Notes under the pieces: generated by a model
The model's database searches: none
Told to the model about the DNA's origin: nothing
Seen by the model: only the letters and a program-made list of their open reading frames with translations
Translations under genes and position numbers: made by a program
In this document: positions 33,484 to 42,320 of the stretch, piece after piece
How the letters are laid out: every line of letters begins with the position of its first letter
Numbering within the stretch: position 1 is the first letter of the stretch
NCBI GenBank assembly: GCA_043766985.1
Contig: JAYUHM010000234.1
Location: 34,504-98,503 of the forward strand
Reading direction: 5' to 3'
Source: JAAFIP01 sp043766985
Lineage (GTDB): Bacteria; Pseudomonadota; Gammaproteobacteria; Burkholderiales; Burkholderiaceae_C
DNA length: 64,000 nt

Positions 33484-36201
33484 CTAATCCGCCAAAGCCC
33501 GCGAAACCACCTCGCGCACGTCGTTGCTCAAGTCGGTCTTGGCTGCAACCCGTTTGATGGCCTCTTTGGCGGCATTTTGGTAAGGCTGGGCAAGCTTTTT
33601 CCAGCGGTCCATGGCGCGGGCCAGGCGGGCGGCTACCTGGGGGTTAATGGCGTCTAGCGCCATCACCTGCTCGGCCCAGAAGATATAGCCTGCGGCGTCT
33701 TGGCGGTGGAAACCGCCGGGGTTGCCGCTGCAATAGCTGAAGATGACGCTGCGGGCGCGGTTGGGGTTTTTGATGGTGAAGTCGGGGTGCTTCATCAGTG
33801 CGCGCACGCGGGGCAATATGTCGCCACCGCGGTCGGTGCTGCCTGCTTGCAGGCTGAACCATTTGTCCAGCACCAGCGCTTCGTCTTTGAACAGCGCGTA
33901 GAACTTCTCCAGTGCGGGCGCAGCCAGTGCGTGGCCGCTGCCCACCAAGGCACCCAGCGCACCAAAGCGGTCGGTCATGTTGCTGGCGTCTTTGAAGCGC
34001 TGGTAGGTTTTGCCAGGCCAAACCGCGTCTTGGGTTTCACGCGCAGCCAGGCACAGCATTGACTGCGCCATATTGGCCAGTGCGCGGCGGCCGCTGCTGA
34101 CGGCGTCTGGGCTGTAGCCGCCGGGGTTTTGGTGGGCTTCAAAGGCCCACTCCCAGTCTGCCTGCAGCGCAGTCGCCAGCGCACAGCGCATGGCCTCGCG
34201 CACCGCGTGGATGGCTTGCGGGTCTACCACCTCAAGCTGCTCGGCAATGTAGGTTTCCGAGGGCAGGGTCAGCACCAGCTCTTTAAATGCTGCGTCCAGC
34301 TCGGGGTTGCGCAGCACGCTGCGCAGCGCGGCTACAAAGGGCGATTGCGCAAAACTTTCAACGCCAAAATCGTCATTTGCCGCGTTGGCGGCAGCTCGAG
34401 CAGCTACTAATTGCATAGCGTGCTGCAGCCCCAAGCGCTGCGCGGCCTCCCAGCGGTTAAAAGGGTCGTTATCGTGCGCCAGCAAAGCCAGCAGTTGCGC
34501 TTCGGAGTAGTCACACTCCAAAATTACCGGAGCCGAGAAGCCGCGCAGGATGGACGGCACAGGCTCAGAGCCGGGCGCGCAGTCGACGTTGATGAACTGC
34601 AGCACTTCAACGGCTTGCGTCATCACAAAGGTGCGCTGACCAGGAACGGCATGCGCCTCGCTGGCCAGTTGCAGTGGCAGGTCGTGGCCTTGCGGGTTGA
34701 GCAAACCCAAACCAATGGGGATGACGAAGGGCTCTTTGCCAGGCTGGCCGGGCGTGGCCGCGCAGCTTTGCGACAGGTGCAGCGCGTAGGTGCGTGCGGC
34801 AGCGTCGTACACGCCGTGCGCCTTTACACGCGGGGTGCCCGCTTGGCTGTACCAGCGTTTGAACTGGGGCAGCAGGGTGCTCAGGGCTGACGTGGGATTG
34901 GCGTCCGCAATGGCTTGCGCAAAGTCGTCACAGGTAACGGCCTGGCCGTCGTGGCGTTTGAAGTACTCGGTCATGCCTTTGGCAAAGCCCTCGCGGCTGA
35001 CCAGGGTTTGCATCATGCGTACCACCTCGGCACCTTTTTCGTAGATGGTGACGGTGTAGAAGTTGTTAATCTCCTGGTAGGCGTCGGGCCGCACCGGGTG
35101 GGCCATGGGGCCTGCGTCTTCGGGGAACTGGGCGGTGCGCAGCACGCGCACGTCTTCAATGCGCTTGACGGCCCGGGCTGACGGCGTGGGGCACAAGTCC
35201 ATGCTGAACTCTTGGTCGCGAAAGACCGTTAAACCTTCTTTCAAAGACAGCTGAAACCAGTCGCGGCAGGTGATGCGGTTACCCGTCCAGTTATGGAAAT
35301 ATTCGTGGCCCACCACGCTTTCAATGTTGGCGTAATCCACGTCGGTGGCGGTGGCCTGGTTGGCCAACACGTACTTGGTGTTAAAGATGTTCAAACCTTT
35401 GTTTTCCATCGCACCCATGTTGAAGTCTGCCGTGGCGACGATCATGAAGCGCTCTAAATCCAGCGGCAGGCCAAAGCGGGCTTCGTCCCAGGCTACGCTG
35501 TGCATCAGCGAGTTCATCGCGTGCTCGGTTTTGTCCAAATCGCCGCGGCGCACAAACACCTGCAGCAAATGGTCTTTGCCTGCACGCGAGGTAATGCGCT
35601 GCTCGCGCGCTACCAAATTGCCAGCCACCAGTGCAAACAGGTAGCAGGGCTTTTTATGGGGGTCTACCCACTTGGCAAAGTGACGGCCATCTTCCAGCGT
35701 GCCTTGCTCTACCAGGTTACCGTTGGAGAGCAGCACCGGGTATTGCTTGGCATCTGCCCGCAGCGTCACGGTGTACATCGACATCACGTCAGGGCGGTCT
35801 AAAAAGTAAGTGATGCGGCGAAAGCCCTCGGCCTCGCACTGGGTAAAAAACGTGTCCTGGCTGACGTACAAGCCCATCAGCTTGGTGTTTTTGGCCGGGT
35901 TGCAGGTGGTAAAAATCTCCAGCTCGCAGGCGTCGGGCAGGTTCTCCAGCACCAAGGTGTCGCCGTCCATTTTGAAGGAACAGCCTTGGCCGTTGACCAT
36001 CACGCGGGCCAGGTTCAGCTCGTCGCCGTCCAAGCGCAGGGGTTGGGCGGGCACATCCGCATTGCGGCGGACCTGCATTTTGTTCAGCACCCGGGTTTTG
36101 GCGGGGTCCAGGTCAAAGCTCAAATCTACAGAGTCGATCCAATAGGCGGGGGGGCTGTAGTCGGCGCGCTGGATGAGCGCTGTGCTGGCTTCACGAAACA
36201 T
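33484..36201 (-). CDS. pepN: Aminopeptidase N (M1 family)
   Basis: A 905-residue zinc aminopeptidase of the bacterial PepN type. The substrate-anchoring motif GAMEN is in FNMGAMENKGLN, and the zinc site HEYFHNWTGNR carries HExxH. The DUF3458 Ig-like and C-terminal DUF3458_C regions follow in the usual order. It cleaves N-terminal residues from peptides in the cytoplasm. Its start overlaps the stop of the upstream HAD gene by 11 bp, so they are co-transcribed. A region near residue 598-610 reads AMQLVAARAAANAAN and may contain old repeat sequence. Confidence 0.95.
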   Translation of the reverse strand: MFREASTALIQRADYSPPAYWIDSVDLSFDLDPAKTRVLNKMQVRRNADVPAQPLRLDGDELNLARVMVNGQGCSFKMDGDTLVLENLPDACELEIFTTCNPAKNTKLMGLYVSQDTFFTQCEAEGFRRITYFLDRPDVMSMYTVTLRADAKQYPVLLSNGNLVEQGTLEDGRHFAKWVDPHKKPCYLFALVAGNLVAREQRITSRAGKDHLLQVFVRRGDLDKTEHAMNSLMHSVAWDEARFGLPLDLERFMIVATADFNMGAMENKGLNIFNTKYVLANQATATDVDYANIESVVGHEYFHNWTGNRITCRDWFQLSLKEGLTVFRDQEFSMDLCPTPSARAVKRIEDVRVLRTAQFPEDAGPMAHPVRPDAYQEINNFYTVTIYEKGAEVVRMMQTLVSREGFAKGMTEYFKRHDGQAVTCDDFAQAIADANPTSALSTLLPQFKRWYSQAGTPRVKAHGVYDAAARTYALHLSQSCAATPGQPGKEPFVIPIGLGLLNPQGHDLPLQLASEAHAVPGQRTFVMTQAVEVLQFINVDCAPGSEPVPSILRGFSAPVILECDYSEAQLLALLAHDNDPFNRWEAAQRLGLQHAMQLVAARAAANAANDDFGVESFAQSPFVAALRSVLRNPELDAAFKELVLTLPSETYIAEQLEVVDPQAIHAVREAMRCALATALQADWEWAFEAHQNPGGYSPDAVSSGRRALANMAQSMLCLAARETQDAVWPGKTYQRFKDASNMTDRFGALGALVGSGHALAAPALEKFYALFKDEALVLDKWFSLQAGSTDRGGDILPRVRALMKHPDFTIKNPNRARSVIFSYCSGNPGGFHRQDAAGYIFWAEQVMALDAINPQVAARLARAMDRWKKLAQPYQNAAKEAIKRVAAKTDLSNDVREVVSRALAD

Positions 36202-36895
36202 GGGGGATACCTTCTGGAAATAGAGAGTCTAAAAATTTTGAATCTAACAGTTCGTTGTAGTTGCGTACAGCGGCTATCACATGGGGGCCAGCCAGCTCGG
36301 CCGCGCTGTGGCCAGTGCACAGGGCCACGGCCCGCATGCCACCACGCCTTGCAGCCTCAATGCCAAAGGGCGCATCTTCAAAGACAATGGCGTTGGTTGC
36401 CATTGTATTCATCGCACGGGCAACTTCTAGAAATATAGCGGGATCGGGCTTGCCTGGAAAGCCCTGGTCTCCGCCCACCATCGCATCGGGCAAAGGATGC
36501 ATTTTTAGGTGGTGCATGGCGAAGGCTATGTTGTGCTTATCGCCAGCGGTGCCCACACCAATTTTCAAGCCCATGGTACGCGCTTTGGCGGCAAAGGTTT
36601 TAAATCCCGCCACTTCTTTAAACACGGGAGCAAACAGCTCGCGGTAAATCAGCTCTTTCTCGTGTACCAAGGGCAGCGCTTCGTCCGCCGTCATAGGGCG
36701 GCCAAACAGCTCACCCATGCATTCGGTACCCGTGCGGCCGGTGGTGCGCGCTAGCAGGTCGGCTAGGTCGATGGTAATGCCGCGCCGCCGGCAAAACTCC
36801 AGCCATGACCGGGTGTGGTAGGGCATGGAATCGATCATGGTGCCGTCCATGTCGAAGATGAGGGCGGTGGTAATGGGTGAGAGAGCACCGGTCAT
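36191..36895 (-). CDS. HAD-superfamily phosphatase (beta-phosphoglucomutase-like)
   Basis: A 234-residue HAD subfamily IA protein. Motif I is IFDMDGTMIDSMP (nucleophile and acid aspartates, about residues 14-18), the cap domain follows with ARTTGRTGTEC, motif II is GVGTAGDKHN, motif III lies in GFPGKPDPAIFLEVA, and motif IV is VFEDAPFGIEAARRGG. Such enzymes hydrolyse small sugar phosphates or isomerise them. The substrate is unknown. It overlaps pepN. Confidence 0.88.
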   Translation of the reverse strand: MTGALSPITTALIFDMDGTMIDSMPYHTRSWLEFCRRRGITIDLADLLARTTGRTGTECMGELFGRPMTADEALPLVHEKELIYRELFAPVFKEVAGFKTFAAKARTMGLKIGVGTAGDKHNIAFAMHHLKMHPLPDAMVGGDQGFPGKPDPAIFLEVARAMNTMATNAIVFEDAPFGIEAARRGGMRAVALCTGHSAAELAGPHVIAAVRNYNELLDSKFLDSLFPEGIPHVS

Positions 36896-36897
36896 AG

Positions 36898-37350
36898 TTA
36901 GCTTAAATCCAGGGTTTGTAGCCCAAGCTCTGAGGATGCGCGTAGAAGTTGCTTGTCGGCTGACACCATCAGGCTACAGCGGGCAGTTTTGGCACAGGCC
37001 AGGTGCAGCGCATCAAGAGCACCCAATTGTGTAGCCAGTTGGTCTACCAGCTCCCCCGAATAAGTAAAAATAGACTCTGCGATGGACTGAAAATGCCAAG
37101 TGCTTTGCGCCAGCTCCATTAACACTTGGTTATAAGCCTGCTGCGCGGTCTGTAGCGTAATTTGCTGTGCGACGTTAGGGTCACGTTGCCTACGGCGCAG
37201 AACGGTTTTTAGTTCGGTGAGCGACAGAGACGACAGCACGCAACGGTGACTACCGGTAATTAAGAATGTCTCCATGTCCAGGCTGCGCGCCTCGGTTACA
37301 AAGCGCTTCACCAGTGCGCTGGTGTCCACATAAGCCATCGGACGGCTCAT
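36898..37350 (-). CDS. PIN-domain ribonuclease toxin (VapC-like)
   Basis: A 150-residue PIN protein. The four acidic positions are visible: the aspartate of AYVDTSALVKRF (residues 6-17), the glutamate of SLSLTELKTVL, the aspartate of LGALDALHLACA and one in MVSADKQLLRA. It begins by overlapping the upstream antitoxin gene by 4 bp (ATGA), which supports a coupled operon. It is close to the HAD gene (2 bp), so read-through into HAD-pepN is possible. Confidence 0.88.
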   Translation of the reverse strand: MSRPMAYVDTSALVKRFVTEARSLDMETFLITGSHRCVLSSLSLTELKTVLRRRQRDPNVAQQITLQTAQQAYNQVLMELAQSTWHFQSIAESIFTYSGELVDQLATQLGALDALHLACAKTARCSLMVSADKQLLRASSELGLQTLDLS

Positions 37351-37580
37351 GTGCCGCGCCTGTCACGTTCTTGGCGAATAAGTACCTCGCTGGGCACCTC
37401 CATCACTGGCGACTGTGCACGCAGCCACGCCATTGATTCAAACTGGGGTGGTTGGTTTATAGGCAGTATCCGCGCCACCGGCTCCCCGTTAGACACCAGC
37501 ACCAGCTCATGCTCGCGCTCAAGCGTCTCACGCAGGTGCGGAATAGTGTTGCGAAGCTCGCGGACATTGATGGTTTGCAT
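37347..37580 (-). CDS. Phd/YefM-type antitoxin
   Basis: A 77-residue protein with the Phd fold at the N-terminus: TINVRELRNTIPHLRETL then the hairpin ELVLVSNGEPVARILPI. The C-terminal tail (VMEVPSEVLIRQERDRR) would bind the toxin. It precedes the PIN-domain toxin gene and overlaps it by 4 bp. Two direct GTGTCAC repeats 20 bp apart lie just upstream and may be its operator. Confidence 0.85.
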   Translation of the reverse strand: MQTINVRELRNTIPHLRETLEREHELVLVSNGEPVARILPINQPPQFESMAWLRAQSPVMEVPSEVLIRQERDRRGT

Positions 37581-37583
37581 GGC

Positions 37584-37610
37584 GTGTCACCTTTTAGGTT
37601 ATCGTGTCAC
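37584..37610. promoter_or_regulatory. Operator candidate of the Phd/PIN operon
   Basis: Direct repeats GTGTCAC at 37584-37590 and 37604-37610, exactly 20 bp (two helix turns) apart, directly before the antitoxin start codon. Confidence 0.4.
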
Positions 37611-37737
37611 GTATTGTATCGAGTTTGCGGCACATCTGTGCTTTATCTACTATCAGTGCTGCTGTCGTTTTCATCACTTCTTCCCCGCTAGACGTCGCAC
37701 AAATATGCAGAGTCAACTTTTGTGAACTTGCGGTGAG

Positions 37738-37761
37738 CACATTAGCTATTCAACTAATGTG
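37738..37761. promoter_or_regulatory. Palindrome upstream of the phosphorylase/TPR gene
   Basis: A perfect inverted repeat CACATTAG-N8-CTAATGTG in the divergent gap between the antitoxin and the large gene. It is a possible regulator-binding site. Confidence 0.4.
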
Positions 37762-37941
37762 GTATTCAGCCTGTAGGGCTGTTTCTCATACCGTGGGACT
37801 GAAAAAACAATGAAGAAGCATGTAAAAGTATTCCTGTGCGTAACTACAGTAAAATTATGTAAGCCAAAAACGGATACATTTTTCTGTTTGGTGGCAATCC
37901 CCGCCTACGCGGTTCAGTTCTACATCACATTCGCAATTGTC

Positions 37942-40389
37942 ATGCACAACGCCACAGCATCTGATTTAAGTAGTACAAAGCGAGCGCTCTTATACGCGCA
38001 AAGATGTGTGTCTACGCCCAGTCGCTCGGATCCAATAGAGCACACAATGGGAGAACGCAACTTCCTGTGGTATCTGGGCCGTATCGATCCGACAACTGAC
38101 TTACCGTTTCCATTTGGTGACAATAGAATCAGCGGCAAGAAATTCACTAAATTGCAGTCGGAGTTTTTAAGCGAAGCTTATCTTCAGGGACTGACTGTTC
38201 GGGTTATCGCCGGTGAACGATCTGACGCAACGGAGCTAATCAGGTGTGAAGGACGCAAACTTGATTCTGAATTTGCGGAACATAGTCGGTCTCATAAGCC
38301 ATTTAACTGCAATCGACCACTTGCATTTTTCACAACGCCAGGTGACGGCGATAGTTCAATCACTTCGCCAAGGCGCGAACTATGGTTTATTGTCTTTCCC
38401 TCGCCTCAATATGTAGATCAAATCGCCGAGCTCATTCAAGCTATTTTTGATGATTTCGGAGCGCGACCTTTTGGTCCAATTCGAAAAAACGAATCAACCC
38501 ATAAAAAACAGACCGTAGAGGTCTGGCACCACCCGGAACTTGAAGCATCTATTGCTGAGTGGACTTTTTTTGAGAGTTCATTATCTGCATACGTTCGTCA
38601 TGGCGATGTCGTGGCAATTGGAAACGTTGAACTTCTTTTGCCTGGAATGGAGGCCGTTGGTTTCAAACGGAAGTTTGACGACTGGCAAGCGTTCGGATTG
38701 TGTGACATGTTTGGAATTCAAATTGCAGTAAATGAAACTAGCTTTTGCCGCATAGTTTTAGTGGGCGTGAAGGAGTGTTACTGGGGTGAGGCGAGCGCAC
38801 GGTTTGTAGACGCACTTTTGCGTGCGGGCGCGCGGCACATACTTTACGGTTCTAAGGCCGCGTCAATGAACTCGCGGGACGACATTTATGGAATTAGATC
38901 GCCAGGCTCCTTTAGTATCTATAGCCGAGAGCGAGAAAATCAAGGTTTAACTCAGCTAAATTCTACGTTGACGGATAACCCTGCATTGAAGCATCTTGCG
39001 GAACTTGCAGAAATTGCTACTGTTGGAATTGGTGTTACGGTGCCTACCGTAATTGGAGAATCTGTTGATCAACGAGACCGTCTCAATAATCTGAATCCGT
39101 CCACTATGGATGATGAGGATGGGCATATTGCTAGAGTTGTGCAAACTTACAACCGAGCGATGGATGGCGGTGGCGAGGATGTTGCTTTTCTTCCTATTCA
39201 CTATATTTCTGACTACATTCATAAACGCGGCGAAGGTGTGGAGAATGGGCAAGCACACTTAGGGATAACCGATCATGCTAAGCGAAATCCTGCATTCCAA
39301 CGAATAGGCAGTTTCTTCGGGGTGTATGCAACGATATCAGGGCTGAGAGAGTATGCACCGATGCCTAAGGCTGCAAGACTAAGTGCTAACCTGGGCGAGA
39401 CTGTTAGCGAGCAAATGCTTTCCGTTACGCACCTACTAAATGCTGGCATGATTCGGGAGGCAATCGCGTCGTTAGCGGGTAGTGACCGCACCGCGGGTCT
39501 CCCGCTATCAAATCTTCAAACAATCGCACTCATATGTCAAAAATATGGTTTTCTTGACGATGCGGTTTACATCCTTGGAATACTTAAGAAGCCGAAGGCC
39601 TGGAGTAAGCTTAATCAAGGTGACCGCAACCGTCTAAAAATCATTGATATTAAGATACTTAGCCAAGCTGGACGATTTAGCGAGGCGAAATCAGCTTGCC
39701 AGGAAATCCTAGCACAGCATTCACCAGGCGAAAACGAGGTGCTTGAAATGTCTGCGTCTCTTTATCGACGTATTGCGCTCGCCCATGCCCACAGCGGACA
39801 GTGGGATGCCGCAGAGCAAGCATTTGCAAAAGCAAACGAACACATCCTCCCGCATGATAGTCATCACGGACATGCAACAAATGCGGTATTTAGGCATATT
39901 GCGCAGTTGTCTCCTTTTGCGCCATCGATGGAGGAACCTACTTGGCGTCAGGCCATGTCGTCTGCGCGCGAGAACTACTATCTTGCTGCTAAGAGTGCGC
40001 CGGTATGGCAGGCGAACCCTGACAAGTCTGCTATCGCCGCACTCTTCGTTGAATCAGCTTTGCATTTAGACGCGAAGAACATTGACGATACCTCTGGGAT
40101 AAGACGCCTATTCGCGGCGCACCTATTGAATATGAAGGTGGGCGGCACAGAGCGCTCCGAAGGATATGGAGAGCTAATTGGTTTCATAACGGACCCTACG
40201 CTTAAAGACCTCTTTCGACGGGCGATGCGCATGGACGGAGTTGGTCGCCGTGCATTTCAGAGAGTCCCACACTCTATGCACTTGTTGACTGAAGTTCAAG
40301 GCGTGCTGGATGTCTTTCGTAGCCCAATACTGAAACGGGGCAGTGTAATGAACAAGGCATTAAATAGGCATGATAGTTATCGCAACTAA
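37942..40389 (+). CDS. Large protein: nucleoside-phosphorylase-like domain plus TPR-like repeats
   Basis: Not a named gene. The frame is open from 37810 (859 residues); I give ATG 37942, and ATG 38047 (MGERNFLWYLGRIDP) is another credible start because no ribosome site decides. Numbered from 37810: residues ~310-470 look like a PNP/UDP phosphorylase fold, with the strand-helix CRIVLVGVKECYWGEASARF (~313), GARHILYGS, then TMDDEDGHIARVV (~433) and FLPIHYISDYI, which match the family's glutamate/aspartate base-binding and final ISD motifs. Residues ~560-700 are helical TPR-like (YRRIALAHAHSGQWDAAEQA). No P-loop, signal or membrane segment. The DNA is AT-richer than its neighbours, suggesting transfer; it sits beside a toxin-antitoxin pair. 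Confidence 0.6.
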   Translation: MHNATASDLSSTKRALLYAQRCVSTPSRSDPIEHTMGERNFLWYLGRIDPTTDLPFPFGDNRISGKKFTKLQSEFLSEAYLQGLTVRVIAGERSDATELIRCEGRKLDSEFAEHSRSHKPFNCNRPLAFFTTPGDGDSSITSPRRELWFIVFPSPQYVDQIAELIQAIFDDFGARPFGPIRKNESTHKKQTVEVWHHPELEASIAEWTFFESSLSAYVRHGDVVAIGNVELLLPGMEAVGFKRKFDDWQAFGLCDMFGIQIAVNETSFCRIVLVGVKECYWGEASARFVDALLRAGARHILYGSKAASMNSRDDIYGIRSPGSFSIYSRERENQGLTQLNSTLTDNPALKHLAELAEIATVGIGVTVPTVIGESVDQRDRLNNLNPSTMDDEDGHIARVVQTYNRAMDGGGEDVAFLPIHYISDYIHKRGEGVENGQAHLGITDHAKRNPAFQRIGSFFGVYATISGLREYAPMPKAARLSANLGETVSEQMLSVTHLLNAGMIREAIASLAGSDRTAGLPLSNLQTIALICQKYGFLDDAVYILGILKKPKAWSKLNQGDRNRLKIIDIKILSQAGRFSEAKSACQEILAQHSPGENEVLEMSASLYRRIALAHAHSGQWDAAEQAFAKANEHILPHDSHHGHATNAVFRHIAQLSPFAPSMEEPTWRQAMSSARENYYLAAKSAPVWQANPDKSAIAALFVESALHLDAKNIDDTSGIRRLFAAHLLNMKVGGTERSEGYGELIGFITDPTLKDLFRRAMRMDGVGRRAFQRVPHSMHLLTEVQGVLDVFRSPILKRGSVMNKALNRHDSYRN

Positions 40390-40398
40390 TTTTTGTCA

Positions 40399-41691
40399 TT
40401 AGTCGATAGAAAAAGGTACCTTTAAATACCCTCGAAACCGGGCCCTGCCGCCGCGCAACGGCTCACTCGCCAGCCGATAGCCCGGAAAGCGCTGTACAAA
40501 GCGCCCAACGGCAATGCGCCCCTCCAGGCGCGCCAGGCTGAGCCCGGCGCATTGGTGGATGCCGAAGCCGAAGGCCAGGTGTTTGTTGTTTGGGCGTTCA
40601 ATATTGAGCGCGTCAGGTAGATCAAACACGGCGGGGTCGCGGTTGGCCGCGGCTATGCACAGGGTTATCAGCGCACCTTCGGGCAGGTTTAGCCCGCCTA
40701 CGGTGCACTCGCGCAGGGCGCGGCGGTTGCCTAACTGGTTACTCGGCTCAAAACGCAGAAATTCATCCATTGCAGTGTCCAAATAGGCCTCTAGCCCAAT
40801 AGAACGTAGCACAAGAAGCTCTGAATTTGATAGTAGCCTTTGCAACTGATCGGGCCACTCTTGCAGGGCGACCAGGGCATTGCCAATCAAGTTGGTGGTG
40901 GTCTCATGCCCGGCGTTGAGGATGAAGATGCAGTTGTGTAGCAGCTCGGCCTCGCTCAGTTGCTCGGCGCTGCCTTCGCCTTGGATCAAGCGGGTGAGCA
41001 CGTCGTGGTCGGGGTTGCCGGGGTGCTGGCGGCGATGGGCAATCAAGGTTTTGAGGTAGGCGCTGAAGTCGCTTACCGCCTGGTTGCCTTTGGCTTCTTG
41101 CTCGGGCGTTAGCTTGGGCTCTAGCGCGCCCAGGATGGCCAGCGACCAGGCGCGCAGGGGCGCGCGCTCGGCGTGGGGAATGTTCAGCAGGTTGCCAACC
41201 ACCTCGATGGGGATGGCACTGGCAAAGTCTTCGATCAGGTCGCCACCACCTTGCGCCGCGATGTTGTCAAGCAGGCTGTCTACCAAAGTGATCAAACTGC
41301 CCTCCATCTCGGCAATGGCGCGGCGGGTGAGGGCGCCCATGATCAGCTTGCGTACGCGGGTGTGCAGTGGCGGGTCGTTAAAGACGAGGCTGCTGGTGTG
41401 GTGCTGCAAAAGCGGTGCGCCAGCGCCGTACTTGGGGGTGAACTCGGCTTTTTTGTCCGAGCTAAAGGTCTGCGCATCGCGGTACACGGCCAGCAAGTCG
41501 GCATAACGGGTGAGAAGGTAGGAGCCATCGGGCATGCGCCGCACGGGTTGTGTTTCCCGCAGCGCGGCGTATACCGGGTAGGGGTTGTCCAGGAAGTCGG
41601 CGGGGAGCTGGCGCAGGTCAAAACTGGCGGCTATCTGGTGGGCGCGCTCGGCGGGCATGGGCCGGGCAATTGAGAACGACGGTTGGAGCAT
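40399..41691 (-). CDS. Cytochrome P450
   Basis: About 430 residues from ATG 41691 (MLQPSFSIARPMPAERAH); a longer open frame upstream is not P450-like. The oxygen-binding I-helix is ILNAGHETTTNLIG, the haem-cysteine loop is FGFGIHQCAGLSLARLE, and the ExxR region is in MDEFLRFEPS. It is a soluble class I-type bacterial P450 needing ferredoxin partners, none of which are nearby. Residues ~290-301 (SELLVLRSIGLEA) come from a dispersed repeat copy and lie just before the K helix. The substrate is unknown. Confidence 0.92.
   Translation of the reverse strand: MLQPSFSIARPMPAERAHQIAASFDLRQLPADFLDNPYPVYAALRETQPVRRMPDGSYLLTRYADLLAVYRDAQTFSSDKKAEFTPKYGAGAPLLQHHTSSLVFNDPPLHTRVRKLIMGALTRRAIAEMEGSLITLVDSLLDNIAAQGGGDLIEDFASAIPIEVVGNLLNIPHAERAPLRAWSLAILGALEPKLTPEQEAKGNQAVSDFSAYLKTLIAHRRQHPGNPDHDVLTRLIQGEGSAEQLSEAELLHNCIFILNAGHETTTNLIGNALVALQEWPDQLQRLLSNSELLVLRSIGLEAYLDTAMDEFLRFEPSNQLGNRRALRECTVGGLNLPEGALITLCIAAANRDPAVFDLPDALNIERPNNKHLAFGFGIHQCAGLSLARLEGRIAVGRFVQRFPGYRLASEPLRGGRARFRGYLKVPFSID
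40790..40822 (-). repeat. Dispersed repeat, copy I, in frame inside the P450 gene
   Basis: A reverse copy on the plus strand (CTAGCCCAATAGAACGTAGC then ACAAGAAGCTCTGAA), the same direction as the gene. The reading frame differs from the one used in dsbB. Confidence 0.8.
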
Positions 41692-41811
41692 AGGGTGATT
41701 GTGGCACCGACCCCGCCGATAGCGCAGCCACCGCTCAGGCTGCGAAATGGCCCAAACAATGCGAAAACAGGTCATTCTGTTGATAATTGTCAAAGCATAG
41801 GGAGACGTAAC

Positions 41812-42012
41812 GCCTATAGTGAAGCTGTGCTCGAGTAGAAGTCTAAAAAGCTGAAATTCAAGCACATAGATGAGGCTCCCCTTCAGTGGGGAAATTCTGG
41901 TGTCACCGACATCAGAGAGGACGGAGATATCCTCAGACTGACCGGACGCACAAAACGCATGGTTGGGGTCTTCGCCAAGCCCGCCCAATCGCAAGATTGG
42001 GCGGGCTTCTTT
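41812..42012 (+). ncRNA. Possible small RNA or very short coding transcript
   Basis: A rightward transcript is implied by the strong terminator at 41978, but no ordinary gene precedes it. A TATAGT hexamer near 41812 could be a -10. Inside are a hairpin CTCCCCTTCAGTGGGGA and a 23-codon frame from ATG 41870 (MRLPFSGEILVS). The borders are guesses and the nature (regulatory RNA or small protein) is undecided. Confidence 0.3.
41978..42012 (+). terminator. Rho-independent terminator without an obvious gene
   Basis: A perfect 13-bp stem AGCCCGCCCAATC/GATTGGGCGGGCT with a GCAA loop, followed by TCTTTATT. Confidence 0.8.
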
Positions 42013-42320
42013 ATTGGGGGCGTTTCAGCAGCGACACGAAGATGCCCACGGACAAAGCCATTCCAGCAGATCTGCGTGCCAGTATTGACCCCGGCCGGTT
42101 GCTCTTTAACGATACGACCGTGTTGCACGCAGCGGCTGCTACCAAGCCGATACTGACGGAACTGTGACGTTGAACCGCAAAGGAGCCGCGGTATGCGCTA
42201 CACATGGATGATCGCTTTCAAAACCCAGGTAAACCGCTGGCCGACAGAGGCTGGTCTCGCTACCCGTCAACTAAGGGCAAGTTCAATGCGTCAGACGGCA
42301 AAAGCTAAGAAAAGTGAAGC

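Larger units (their letters stand above)
41692..42320. other. Gene-free stretch with a strong terminator
   Basis: About 630 bp between the P450 start and the hydrolase stop. It contains the P450 promoter region, a rightward terminator at 41978 with no gene ahead of it (see the RNA candidate), and 42013-42320, in which only a 41-codon frame (42041, MPTDKAIPADLRASID) is seen, without support. Confidence 0.5.

Noticed and set aside
34390..34425. Possible dispersed repeat copy within pepN
   Set aside because: Only scattered similarity (GCTACTAATTGCATAGCGTG); too weak to call a copy.
41886..42167. A 93-codon plus-strand frame across the orphan terminator
   Set aside because: It reads through a strong terminator hairpin and resembles no protein.
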